43,698 nucleotides of DNA from CAZFMJ01 sp964520045 (GTDB lineage: Bacteria > Elusimicrobiota > Elusimicrobia > Elusimicrobiales > CAZFMJ01), in the NCBI GenBank assembly GCA_964520045.1, contig CAZFMJ010000019.1, positions 1 to 43,698 of the forward strand, read 5' to 3'. Below are positions 8,171-15,774 of the stretch, one piece after another. Within the stretch, counting starts at the first letter, position 1. Every line of letters starts with the position of its first letter. The notes below the pieces were generated by a model. It was not told the DNA's origin and did not search any database. It saw only the letters and a program-made list of their open reading frames with translations. A program made the translations under genes and the position numbers.

Positions 8171-8830
8171 ATGATGCGCCAGTATTTATTGTATTCGACC
8201 ACGCTGCACATGCTGGCGGCTTTTGCCATGTTCCTGATACTCAGGCCCGGCAAAACCGCGCCCGCTTCCACGATATATTCAATAGATTTCATAGGGCCCG
8301 GAGAAACCGCGGTGGTGGAAGCGATGGGCAAAACTCCGGAGCCTGCTTCCGCGGCGAAAAAACCGGCGGCGCCCGTAAAAAAAGCGGCCGATAACATTTC
8401 TGTTTCCAAGTCGAAATATAAAAATCAGCCTCTGCCCGCTCCGAGCGTTCTCAAAACCACGGCAAAAACAAAAACCGGCAAAGACGCGGCTTCGGATAAA
8501 AAACTGTCCGATGAACAGCCCTTTTCCGGAGTATCGGCTGATTTCCCTAATTTTCCGTATCCATGGTACGTGACGCAGGTAAGGACGGCTCTTTGGGACG
8601 AATGGTCGTCAAGGATGCCGGCGGGCGGGCAGTTAAGCTGCGTAGTATTGTTCAGGATAAACCGCAAGGGCTCGATAAATAAAATCGAGGTGGAAAGAAA
8701 TTCAGGCAACAAGCTGTTTGATTTTTCCGCCGTCTCATCCGTCCAGCAGTCGGCGCCTTTTCCGCCGCTTCCGGCGGAATTTGAGGAAGACGCGCTTATC
8801 GTTCACGTCGAATTCCGCGCGGGCACGTAG
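8171..8830 (+). CDS. TonB/TolA-like periplasm-spanning protein
   Basis: 219 residues. One N-terminal transmembrane helix (LHMLAAFAMFLIL) is followed by a Pro/Ala/Lys-rich spacer (about residues 45-120), typical of TonB and TolA. A C-terminal TonB-like domain follows: YPWYVTQVRTALWDEWS, then LSCVVLFRINRKGSINKIEV and FPPLPAEF. It should transmit energy from the ExbB/ExbD motor to an outer-membrane partner. Whether the system is Ton- or Tol-like cannot be decided here, because no TolB, Pal or receptor is adjacent. The stop codon (8828-8830) abuts an intergenic palindrome that begins at 8832. Confidence 0.85.
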   Translation: MMRQYLLYSTTLHMLAAFAMFLILRPGKTAPASTIYSIDFIGPGETAVVEAMGKTPEPASAAKKPAAPVKKAADNISVSKSKYKNQPLPAPSVLKTTAKTKTGKDAASDKKLSDEQPFSGVSADFPNFPYPWYVTQVRTALWDEWSSRMPAGGQLSCVVLFRINRKGSINKIEVERNSGNKLFDFSAVSSVQQSAPFPPLPAEFEEDALIVHVEFRAGT

Positions 8831-8831
8831 G

Positions 8832-8942
8832 AGAGGAAACCACGGAGACACGGAAGTCGGGAAGCACGGAATCAGGCATGGGAAACAAAACTTCTTTCCG
8901 TGTTTCCGTGACTGCTCCTTCAGTGATTCCGTGGTTTCCGTA
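8832..8942. repeat. Intergenic palindrome, family B
   Basis: GGAAACCACGGA (8833-8844) pairs with TCCGTGGTTTCC (8930-8941). The interior repeats ACACGGAA/TTCCGTGT. The same family recurs at 10757-10855. It has no coding potential of its own. Confidence 0.8.
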
Positions 8943-8993
8943 ATTCGCGGTTCGGCGCCTTTCAGTGATTCAGTGGTGTGTTGGAGGGGGCAA

Positions 8994-9362
8994 ATGATAC
9001 TCAGATTGTTCATAGCGGTGTTTGTGCATTTCGCGTTTTTTGTCTGTTTTCCGTATACCGGGGACATGGGGATAATTTACGGATTGCTGTCGCTTCTTTT
9101 ATGGTTCGGCCTGATAATGTTTGTAAGCATGGGCCTTACCGCCCTAGGCTTGCTTTTGGGACCGCTTAAATTTCTCGTGGAAATTGTTTTTGCGGCGTCG
9201 GTGGCGTTTTCGGTGGCCACCACTCTTCCGCAGAGCGATTCCGTATCTCCTTTCGAAAAACTGAGGCGCGGCAGATATCCGACCGAAAAAACCATTAAGA
9301 TAGGGCTGGCAGGGTTCGGGATAGTTCTGCCTGACACCCCGAAAGAAATTTTTAAAAAATAA
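8994..9362 (+). CDS. Small multi-pass membrane protein, unknown function
   Basis: 122 residues. I start it at the ATG at 8994, which has GGAGG 6 to 10 bases upstream. A longer in-frame reading would run through the family B palindrome and is unlikely. There are three or so hydrophobic segments (IAVFVHFAFFVCF, YGLLSLLLWFGLIMFV, GLTALGLLLGPLKFLVEIVF). A hydrophilic tail follows with EKLRRGRYPTEKTIKIG. I do not recognise the family. It lies 4 bases before the epimerase gene and downstream of the TonB-like gene on the same strand, so it is probably cotranscribed. Confidence 0.7.
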   Translation: MILRLFIAVFVHFAFFVCFPYTGDMGIIYGLLSLLLWFGLIMFVSMGLTALGLLLGPLKFLVEIVFAASVAFSVATTLPQSDSVSPFEKLRRGRYPTEKTIKIGLAGFGIVLPDTPKEIFKK

Positions 9363-9366
9363 AAAT

Positions 9367-10350
9367 ATGAAAAAAATCCTTATTACGGGCGGAACCGGGT
9401 TCATAGGAAAAGCTCTCGCGAAAAAACTCATCAGCGACGGCTACTCCGTAAGGATCACGACCCGCAGGGACGCGGCAGGCCTGAATTCAGCCGGAGCGGA
9501 ACTGGTGAAAATATCCTTTGACGACGCCGATTCCCTGAAAGCCGCGGCCAAAGACTGCTGCGCGGTATTTCATCTCGCCGCCGCTCTTTTCGGATATTCA
9601 AAAGAGGATTTTGAAAAGGCAAACGCGCGGGCCACCGAAAACCTTGTCAAAGCCTGTTGTCATGAAGGCTGTATCCCGAAGCGCTTCATTTACGTCTCAA
9701 GCCTGGCGGCGGGAGGGCCTTCGATATCGTCCGTAAAACCGCGCACGGAAAGCGATCCCGACAATCCGATCTCATTTTACGGCATGACCAAACTGGAAGG
9801 CGAAAAAAGGCTGGCCATGCTGCCGCCTCAGGTTGAAAGGGTCATATTAAGGCCTCCCGTAGTCTACGGCAAAAACGATTCCGGCATTTCAAAAATCGCT
9901 TCATGGATAAAGCGGGGCGTAATGCTCAACCCGGGGGCGGCGGGCCGAGAATCATTTTTCAGCTTCATATTTCTTGACGATCTTGTAAAAGTCCTGCGCA
10001 CGGCGGTGGACGATAAAAACGTCGCCGGAAAAACTTATTACGTATGCGAAGACATGACCTATACCTGGAGTTTTTTTGTAAAACAGATAGCCTTCGCGAT
10101 GGACAGAAAAATGCCCTTTATGATAAAAACCTCGCGAAGCAAAACGCTCTCGCTGGGCCGCATCTATGAAACTTTCGCAAAACTTGCCGGAATCACGCCC
10201 GTATTTAATCTGGACAAAGCAAAAGAAGCCTGCGCGGGCCACTGGACGGCTTCCCCTAAAAAATGGATGGCCGACACGGGCCAAGCCGGATGGACTCCTC
10301 TTCCCGAAGGAATAAAAGCCACGTTTACCGCTGGACGGCTGGACCGCTAG
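9367..10350 (+). CDS. NAD(P)-dependent epimerase/dehydratase (extended SDR)
   Basis: 327 residues beginning MKKILITGGTGFIG, the Rossmann-fold GxxGxxG nucleotide site at residues 7-13. The catalytic YxxxK is YGMTK at about residues 138-142, preceded by YVSSLAAGG. The FHLAAA and RPPVVYG motifs are typical of nucleotide-sugar epimerases and related extended short-chain dehydrogenases. The substrate cannot be read from the sequence. No good Shine-Dalgarno sequence precedes the ATG, but the gene starts 4 bases after the stop of the small membrane protein, which suggests coupling. Its last codons (GRLDR) lie in a CTGGACGGCT repeat. Confidence 0.88.
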   Translation: MKKILITGGTGFIGKALAKKLISDGYSVRITTRRDAAGLNSAGAELVKISFDDADSLKAAAKDCCAVFHLAAALFGYSKEDFEKANARATENLVKACCHEGCIPKRFIYVSSLAAGGPSISSVKPRTESDPDNPISFYGMTKLEGEKRLAMLPPQVERVILRPPVVYGKNDSGISKIASWIKRGVMLNPGAAGRESFFSFIFLDDLVKVLRTAVDDKNVAGKTYYVCEDMTYTWSFFVKQIAFAMDRKMPFMIKTSRSKTLSLGRIYETFAKLAGITPVFNLDKAKEACAGHWTASPKKWMADTGQAGWTPLPEGIKATFTAGRLDR

Positions 10351-10441
10351 GCAGCGGGACAGCGGTCAACTTTCTACTATCGATTTTAAAATTCCCCGCT
10401 TGCGCTGGGTTGCTGGGTGACTGGGACGCTGGGCGGCTGGA
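10327..10441. repeat. Intergenic repeats, family C
   Basis: ACCGCTG (10327-10333) pairs with CAGCGGT (10360-10366) across the epimerase stop codon. From 10379 to 10441 there is CGCTTGCGCTGGGTTGCTGG followed by GGGACGCTGGGCGGCTGG. This is the reverse orientation of the family C element at 6817-6872. Confidence 0.65.
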
Positions 10442-10449
10442 TGTGCCCC

Positions 10450-10503
10450 TTGACAAATCCGGATTATCTGTTATAATTCTGTTACAAATGGGTCGTAACG
10501 ACC
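10450..10503 (+). promoter_or_regulatory. Strong sigma-70-type promoter with start-proximal inverted repeat
   Basis: A perfect TTGACA (10450-10455) and a perfect TATAAT (10472-10477) are separated by 16 bases. About 14 bases after the -10 box is GGTCGTAACGACC (10491-10503), a perfect inverted repeat that could be an operator or a 5' hairpin. Such a consensus promoter is the strongest in the window. Confidence 0.8.
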
Positions 10504-10532
10504 AATAGGCACCGGGAAGGAGCGTACCCAAC

Positions 10533-10664
10533 ATGGCATCACCTAATGCCTGTTCCGCGTCTGAAGTCAGAGATACGGAAACCATAATTGAAGCGATGAA
10601 AAACGACCTTGACGAAATGATAAAGGGAGTAAGAACGCTTCAGCATTACCTGCGCAAGACATAG
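10533..10664 (+). CDS. Small protein of 43 residues, unknown
   Basis: The ORF runs ATG(10533) to TAG(10662-10664). GGAAGGAG (10514-10521) lies 11 bases before the start. The peptide begins MASPNACSASEVRDTETI and ends in an acidic/basic amphipathic stretch (AMKNDLDEMIKGVRTLQHY) likely to be helical. No family is recognised. It sits alone between a consensus promoter and an intrinsic terminator, so it is an autonomous, probably highly expressed unit. The transcript could also act as a regulatory RNA, with the ORF incidental. The fair codon pattern and the ribosome binding site favour a real peptide. Confidence 0.55.
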   Translation: MASPNACSASEVRDTETIIEAMKNDLDEMIKGVRTLQHYLRKT

Positions 10665-10690
10665 ACGAACAGTCATGCCTTGTTAAGAAA

Positions 10691-10719
10691 AACGCCTCCC
10701 AAAAAGAGGCGTTTTTTTT
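10691..10719 (+). terminator. Rho-independent terminator
   Basis: The stem AACGCCTC(10691-10698)/GAGGCGTT(10706-10713), with loop CCAAAAA, is followed by a run of T to 10719. It lies 27 bases after the stop of the 43-residue ORF. Confidence 0.9.
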
Positions 10720-10756
10720 ATGTATACTTATAAAAACACGGCGTCAAAAACAACAG

Positions 10757-10855
10757 GAAACCACTGAGCCACGGAAGCACGGAATAGGGAATGGGGAAAA
10801 AACTTCTTTCCGTGTTTCCGTGGCTGCTCCTTCAGTGGTTCCGTGATCACTCTTT
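10757..10855. repeat. Intergenic palindrome, family B
   Basis: GGAAACCACTGAGCCACGGA in the left arm pairs imperfectly with TCCGTGGCTGC...TTCAGTGGTTCC in the right arm. It is the second copy of the element at 8832-8942 and lies between the terminator and the next gene. Confidence 0.8.
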
Positions 10856-10886
10856 GACGTTGCTTTCAAAAATGCGGAGGATAAAT

Positions 10887-11447
10887 ATGAAACGGCTCAT
10901 TTTGATATTAATTACGGTTCTATTTCTGCCGGCCGGCGAGGTTTTTTCCCAATCCCGCGTTAGTTTTTCCGATAATGATTTCGCGGTTCAGCTTAATTCC
11001 ATCAGGAAAACCGCGATCGAAAAAACGGCGGTTAAACCCGCCGATGGTTCATTTGAAATAAAACCCGCGAACGCCGAAAACGGGCGGCAGAAAGGCCAAA
11101 ATATTTCACTTTCCGCACATGTCACGCTTACAGGAAACGCATGGGTGCCGCAAAACGGAGGTTTTGTAACCGTAAGACTGCGCGATTGGACTACAGTGCG
11201 GGACAACTCCGGCGCTATTACCAGCAGGCCGGCGCTGGTGGAGGCAACGGCCTCAATGTGGGTATACCCGAATCATTCCGTGTTTCACACCGCATATGCG
11301 AATATTAATGTTCCCCTTTACAAGGACGACAAATATATCGGCTCGGCGGTTGTAAGCGGCAGCATACCTGTTTCAGGCTGGCCGTCCTCCAATCTTGTAA
11401 ACCTGCACGGCAGCGGCTACTTGACCGGAAGCATATACTCAAATTGA
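10887..11447 (+). CDS. Secreted protein of unknown function
   Basis: 186 residues from the ATG at 10887, which is preceded by GCGGAGG at 10874-10880. An upstream in-frame extension would traverse the family B repeat, so I reject it. The N-terminus is a clear signal peptide (MKRLILILITVLFLPAGEVFSQ) with likely cleavage near residue 22. The mature part is rich in beta-strand-like alternation (SLSAHVTLTGNAWVPQNGG, TVRLRDWTTVRDNSG, NLVNLHGSGYLTGSIYS) and has no cysteines. No family was recognised. It is probably periplasmic or extracellular. It follows the small 43-residue unit but has its own leader. Confidence 0.7.
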   Translation: MKRLILILITVLFLPAGEVFSQSRVSFSDNDFAVQLNSIRKTAIEKTAVKPADGSFEIKPANAENGRQKGQNISLSAHVTLTGNAWVPQNGGFVTVRLRDWTTVRDNSGAITSRPALVEATASMWVYPNHSVFHTAYANINVPLYKDDKYIGSAVVSGSIPVSGWPSSNLVNLHGSGYLTGSIYSN

Positions 11448-11497
11448 CCCCGCCGCCCATGCGATGGGGGCAACTTAGTAATTAAGGAGCGTTGAAT

Positions 11498-11740
11498 ATG
11501 CCTAATGGGAGAAAAATGTTTGTCCATGTATCAGGCTCTTTTCGGGAATCCGACAAAGTCATGGCCGATTATTACGCTTCGCTTACTTGCGAAGAAAAAC
11601 TGGACATCAGCCAGTACTTAAGAGAGCAGTATTACAAGATTAAGGGCATCGCGGTTGAAAGAATGGATAAAACAATCGTTCATGTCGCACCTGACCGTTC
11701 GCTGATAAATGGACGCGTAAGGCTAGACCAAAGCGTATGA
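11498..11740 (+). CDS. Small partner protein of the nucleotidyltransferase
   Basis: 80 residues from the ATG at 11498, with AGGAG at 11485-11489. An in-frame TTG 6 bases upstream is too close to the ribosome binding site. The protein (MPNGRKMFVHVSGSFRESDK...) is charged and soluble. I do not recognise the family. Its stop overlaps the start of the nucleotidyltransferase gene in ATGA (11737-11740). This arrangement is typical of two-gene toxin-antitoxin or similar modules, in which a small upstream protein controls a minimal nucleotidyltransferase. The antitoxin role is an inference from position and size only. Confidence 0.65.
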   Translation: MPNGRKMFVHVSGSFRESDKVMADYYASLTCEEKLDISQYLREQYYKIKGIAVERMDKTIVHVAPDRSLINGRVRLDQSV

Positions 11741-12213
11741 GAATTGAAAAGGATTTTGAGGATCTGCTAGGATGCCTAAACAGAAATAAGGTCAAATATT
11801 GCATAGTAGGCGGATTCGCAGTAATATATTATACCGCGCCAAGGTATACGGGCGACATGGATATTTTGGTCAAGCCGGTACGGGAAAACGCTAAAAAAAT
11901 CATCAGCGCGCTTGAAGAATTCGGCGTCGGCTCCGGCGAACTCAGTGAGGAAGATCTCGTTTGCGAAGGAAAAATAATCGAAATAGGCAGGCCGCCGATT
12001 ATGGTGCATATAATGACAAGAATTGACGGCGTTAAATCACCAGGAATCTGGAAACGTCTGGCAACAGCTAAATATGGAAAAGAGCCGGTGTATTTTATTG
12101 GGCTCGACGAGCTTAAGAAAAACAAAAAGGCGTGCAGTCTGAAAACCGGCAGAAAAAGCAATGGGCAGGATAAACTGGACTTAAAAATGCTCCAAAAGCT
12201 GAAACGCGGATAG
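11737..12213 (+). CDS. Nucleotidyltransferase-fold protein (AbiEii/MNT-like)
   Basis: 158 residues. Residues 20-45 read CIVGGFAVIYYTAPRYTGDM followed by DILV. This is the GG...R.T.D.D signature of minimal nucleotidyltransferases related to AbiEii toxins and DUF6036-type proteins. The two metal-binding aspartates in TGDMDIL are present. The C-terminal half has basic LDELKKNKKA and DKLDLKMLQKL, as in this group, where the enzyme helix precedes an Lys/Asp-rich end. The reaction would be transfer of a nucleotide to tRNA or protein, but the target cannot be read here. It is translationally coupled to the 80-residue protein upstream. It could be a toxin or a housekeeping antibiotic-nucleotidyltransferase-like enzyme. 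Confidence 0.8.
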   Translation: MRIEKDFEDLLGCLNRNKVKYCIVGGFAVIYYTAPRYTGDMDILVKPVRENAKKIISALEEFGVGSGELSEEDLVCEGKIIEIGRPPIMVHIMTRIDGVKSPGIWKRLATAKYGKEPVYFIGLDELKKNKKACSLKTGRKSNGQDKLDLKMLQKLKRG

Positions 12214-12386
12214 AATTCTGCGGCAGAAATCGGTCACGGGCGCCGGACATCCAATACCTCACGCACTATGCGGACCAGAGATTCTTGTGAAAAAAGTTTT
12301 CTTTGAGAAGATTCACGATCTTGAAATACTGCCCCAGCGATGCGGAAATCTCATGCCTGAACCGGAGCGCCATGGTCATTGAGTTA

Positions 12387-13922
12387 CTATTTCGCGATTG
12401 TAGTAAACACGCATATCGCTTCCGACCTGGCCTCAGCCGGAATAATTGTTATGCCGCGTTTTACAATACCCCCGATATTTTCCTGGCCGGCTTTGCCTAA
12501 AAATTGAAAAGGATTATTACTGTTTTCTCCCGCCGATTCTTCTTTCGGGAAAGGCTGAAGACTGGCTGCCGCTTTTATAATTTCGGCGCCCAAGGGCGGC
12601 GCAATCTTGAATTGGAAAGGCATATCGTTGTCGGGGATTGAATATACCTTATCCTTCTCAATATAATCATTGCGATGATACTGATTAGGGAAAAGAAGCT
12701 GAATTTTCCCCTCCGCATTTGTATGGAATAACCGCAAATAGCAATCCTTGTCGGATTTGAAAAACACAGTGATATTTTCGCCTTCTTTATAAACCCCGCC
12801 CGCTAAGCCGGCGACGGTATTACTGCTGTCATCTACCCAAACCCGCACCTTAAAATCGCCCAACCCGTTTTCATGTTCTTTCCATGCTGTTACAGCCGAA
12901 CTGTATTCGTCATAATTTTGCGGCTTAGACTGCAGTTCAGCCGGCAGCAGGTCCAAAGGAATAGAGAAAGAAGCCGCGGTAATTTTTTCCGCGGTGAGAG
13001 AATTCACCAATGAAATATTTGCCCTTATACTTAGGCTCTCTTCCCAATAATCGCCTGTCAAGATCGCGTTGACCCCCTTTATTTTTCCGGTTACAACTGC
13101 CTCTGAGGGCTCAATCACGCCGGTTAGGGATAATTTCTGCTCTTCCATCACACGGCTTAATTCCCGGCGGGAAATCTCCCGAAACGCTTTTGACTGCACA
13201 AGCGCCCTGCTTAATTCAGAAGAAAAAAATACACCCAGACTTCCAGCCGCGTCGCTGTCGGCATAAGTAATCTTTCCAATGCAGACTTTTAATTTATCTT
13301 TTTCTTTCAGTCTGCCCGCCAAAATATTCACAGCCTCGTCAAATAAAGCGTCCCGCTTCGCTTTTTCTTTTTTTAGCAAATTCAGCTGTTCATCCAAAAA
13401 CCTGCTCTTATGTTTCTCCGATTTTAATAATTGTTTATATTCCCGCGCCGCTTCTTCAAAATTTCCATTCATCCAAAAATTTCTAGCCCGGAGCGCGGGA
13501 AAATTTTGCGACAACGACGAAGGCGCCGCCGCTGCTCCCCTTAACGTCGTAGCTCCTACTAATGATGGTTCTTTTTTGTCTTTCCGAATCTTCCCGAAGC
13601 TATCCACTGACACATTTTGGCCGCTAAGAATATTAAAATTATTCTTTCCCAGTTTTATATGCGCTGACTCGCCCAATTTTATCGCTTCATTTTTCGGCCA
13701 GAAATAAACCTCCGAATTTGACAGCTTTTCTGTTTTCAATTCGTCATTTTCAAATAAAATCATAAAAGGCTCTGCCTGCTTCCAGTTTTTTTCACCGGGA
13801 TGCTTGACAAATACCCGGCCGGCAGTTTCAATTACGTCGGCAACTCCGGTAAACGCTTCAATGCCCAAAGGCATTGAGAATAATACGGCTGAGATCAGGC
13901 AAACAACTGTCTTGTGTTTCAT
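12387..13922 (-). CDS. FecR-like / CsgG(FlgO)-like / DUF4384 secreted protein
   Basis: 511 residues with a signal peptide (MKHKTVVCLISAVLFSMPLG). Domains in order are as follows. A FecR-like region (about 22-120) has GVADVIETAGRVFVKHPGE. A short TPR-like helical pair (145-185) has ARNFWMNGNFEEAAREYKQL. A CsgG/FlgO-like domain (190-330) has FSSELSRALVQ and NAILTGDYW. A DUF4384 domain (355-450) has YKEGENITVFFKSDKDCYL and LFPNQYHRNDYI. DUF4384 is often fused to or encoded beside bacterial caspases, and here two caspase fusions lie upstream in the same operon. The protein should be periplasmic or surface-associated. Its ATG overlaps the stop of the cyclase gene by 4 bases, with AAAGGGG upstream, so it is the coupled last gene of the operon. 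Confidence 0.8.
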   Translation of the reverse strand: MKHKTVVCLISAVLFSMPLGIEAFTGVADVIETAGRVFVKHPGEKNWKQAEPFMILFENDELKTEKLSNSEVYFWPKNEAIKLGESAHIKLGKNNFNILSGQNVSVDSFGKIRKDKKEPSLVGATTLRGAAAAPSSLSQNFPALRARNFWMNGNFEEAAREYKQLLKSEKHKSRFLDEQLNLLKKEKAKRDALFDEAVNILAGRLKEKDKLKVCIGKITYADSDAAGSLGVFFSSELSRALVQSKAFREISRRELSRVMEEQKLSLTGVIEPSEAVVTGKIKGVNAILTGDYWEESLSIRANISLVNSLTAEKITAASFSIPLDLLPAELQSKPQNYDEYSSAVTAWKEHENGLGDFKVRVWVDDSSNTVAGLAGGVYKEGENITVFFKSDKDCYLRLFHTNAEGKIQLLFPNQYHRNDYIEKDKVYSIPDNDMPFQFKIAPPLGAEIIKAAASLQPFPKEESAGENSNNPFQFLGKAGQENIGGIVKRGITIIPAEARSEAICVFTTIAK

Positions 13923-15649
13923 ATATTGCCCCTTTGTAATCCCTTTACGCTATATATCTTCAAAGGGATATCTTTTCCTTTTACTTTCCGTTCTCCTAAG
14001 AATTCACTATCAACCCTGTCTTTCACGAAATTATGTGTTGCTTCGCTTATCATCACTCTTGTCCCGAATTCTTTGTTCACCTGCTCAAGACGGGAGGCTA
14101 TATTTACATTGTCTCCCATAACGGTATATTCCTTTCTCCTGCGGGAGCCGATATCGCCCACAATAACAGGGCCTGTGTGTATTCCTATCCGGATATTAAA
14201 TTTAACCGGCAGGGTATTGGCCCATTTGGCTGAAAGCTCGTCGGTTTTTTTAATCATATCCAGCGCGGTTAAAACGGCTCTTTCCGCATGATTTGTTTGG
14301 GAAAGCGGAGCGCCAAAAAACACCATTATGCCGTCGCCGATGAACTTATCCAAAGTGCCTTCGCGCGCAAAAATTATTTCAATCATCTCTGACAAATATT
14401 CATTAAGCGTTCTTATGAGAACCTCGGGCGTCACTTTTTCGCTTATTACTGTAAAATTAGCTATATCCGAAAAAAGAACCGTAAGATCCTGATATTCCCC
14501 TGTCAATACCGGCGCATCATTCTGAGAGAGTATTTCGTCAACTACGCCAGGCGAAACATACCGCGCGAAAATTTGTCTTACGCGGCTTTTCTCCCTGCTC
14601 TCAGTCACCAGCCGGTAGCTAAAAACCGACATATAAACTGCGAAAAGAGTCATAAGCGGCTTTATTATTTCTAGTTTCAGATTGTATCGCGCAAATAAAA
14701 CAAAAGAGCCAAAACAATAAAGACTGCAAAGGGCAAACAGCCAGAAAGCCCCTGTTAAAGGACTCGCCTTATAAAAAAGCAATGCGGCTGATACCGCCAA
14801 TACGACAATAATGCCGAAACCTAAAATACCGCCTATCTGGATTATGGGATTGCTATTAATCAAAGTTTGCAATATATTCGCGTGCAATTCTACGCCTGGC
14901 ATTTTTACGGAAAATGGAGTGGCATGGAATTCCTGGCCTTCAACACTGGTATCGCCGATAAGAACAACCTTGCCCTTAAACAAAGCGGAATCAATTTTTC
15001 CTTTCAATACATCTATCAAAGAAAGGGTTGTAAAAGTTCCATGCGGACCCGCATAATTTATAATAATCTCGCCCTTGCCTAGAATATTGAAATTTTCATC
15101 CGCACTCTTTTTGAATTGTTCAAAAATTTTCAGCGCAAAGCATTTTCGTTTATAATTAATTGGATATTCAAAAAATAGCGTTTGCCGCCTTGCCACGCCG
15201 TCAATGTCTTTGACCAAATTTACCACCCCGGCATGTTCTAAATCGTCTAAAAAAGTTGAAACCTCCATTTTCGGATAAATTCGGTACGCCCAGACAGTGT
15301 TGTATCGCCGCGCGGCCTCTTTTAATTTTTTATTGCCGTCAATAAATTCTTTGTTTACATAATCCCGCGGCTGGAGCATGTCAACCGCTACAACCTTCGC
15401 GCCTTTTTCCGCGCATATCTTCACTGCCTCTGCAATAAACTTGCCGTAAAAAGCGTACGGCTCCCGAATTTCATCAAGAGACTTGTCATCTATGCCTGCA
15501 ATTATTACATCAGAATGCGCGGTTCCGAATCCCCGCAAATGAAAAAACATATCCAGAGTGCGCAATTCAAGGACCTTAAATGGACTTAATAATGCGGCTA
15601 AAAAAACTGCGGCAATGGTTGATAGAATTATAACCGGCAGTTTGTACAT
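13919..15649 (-). CDS. CHASE2-domain class III adenylate cyclase
   Basis: 576 residues. After an N-terminal transmembrane helix comes an extracytoplasmic CHASE2 sensor (about 30-285; SDVIIAGIDDKSLDEI and GKVVLIGDTSVEGQEFH). Three transmembrane helices follow (about 283-345), and then the cyclase domain (about 400-560). The metal aspartates are in LFSDIANFT and FIGDGIMVFFG. The base-selecting lysine is in TLDKFIGDG and the threonine in YTVMGDNVN, with the transition-state Asn and Arg in VNIASRLE. The catalytic set is complete and fits an ATP-using class IIIb cyclase. It would produce cAMP inside the cell in response to a periplasmic signal. The gene starts 125 bases after the first PorV-caspase gene, with AGGTGA upstream of the ATG, and overlaps the downstream FecR/CsgG gene. 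Confidence 0.92.
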   Translation of the reverse strand: MYKLPVIILSTIAAVFLAALLSPFKVLELRTLDMFFHLRGFGTAHSDVIIAGIDDKSLDEIREPYAFYGKFIAEAVKICAEKGAKVVAVDMLQPRDYVNKEFIDGNKKLKEAARRYNTVWAYRIYPKMEVSTFLDDLEHAGVVNLVKDIDGVARRQTLFFEYPINYKRKCFALKIFEQFKKSADENFNILGKGEIIINYAGPHGTFTTLSLIDVLKGKIDSALFKGKVVLIGDTSVEGQEFHATPFSVKMPGVELHANILQTLINSNPIIQIGGILGFGIIVVLAVSAALLFYKASPLTGAFWLFALCSLYCFGSFVLFARYNLKLEIIKPLMTLFAVYMSVFSYRLVTESREKSRVRQIFARYVSPGVVDEILSQNDAPVLTGEYQDLTVLFSDIANFTVISEKVTPEVLIRTLNEYLSEMIEIIFAREGTLDKFIGDGIMVFFGAPLSQTNHAERAVLTALDMIKKTDELSAKWANTLPVKFNIRIGIHTGPVIVGDIGSRRRKEYTVMGDNVNIASRLEQVNKEFGTRVMISEATHNFVKDRVDSEFLGERKVKGKDIPLKIYSVKGLQRGNI

Positions 15650-15700
15650 TCTTGATTCACCTGCAATAAAATTTTCTCCGACAAGACCACCTCCCTTAAT

Positions 15701-15723
15701 CCCTCCCCCGATGCGGGGGAGGG
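15701..15723. repeat. Very stable GC hairpin between caspase and cyclase genes
   Basis: CCCTCCCCCG (15701-15710) and CGGGGGAGGG (15714-15723) form a perfect 10-bp stem with loop ATG. No T-run follows on either strand, so it is not a normal terminator. It may slow transcription or stabilise mRNA ends within the operon, or be a dispersed palindrome. Confidence 0.75.
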
Positions 15724-15774
15724 GAGGGCGGGGGGGACGAATTTGGACTTTTTCGGATGAATCAACATTGCTTG

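Noticed and set aside
8718..8993. N-terminal extension of the small membrane protein at 8994
   Set aside because: The extension overlaps the TonB-like gene and reads through a family B palindrome. A good ribosome binding site precedes the ATG at 8994.
12266..12379. 37-codon minus-strand ORF in the gap between the nucleotidyltransferase and the FecR/CsgG genes
   Set aside because: It begins with ATG and is open, but lacks a ribosome binding site and resembles nothing recognised. The 173-base gap otherwise holds nothing I could identify.
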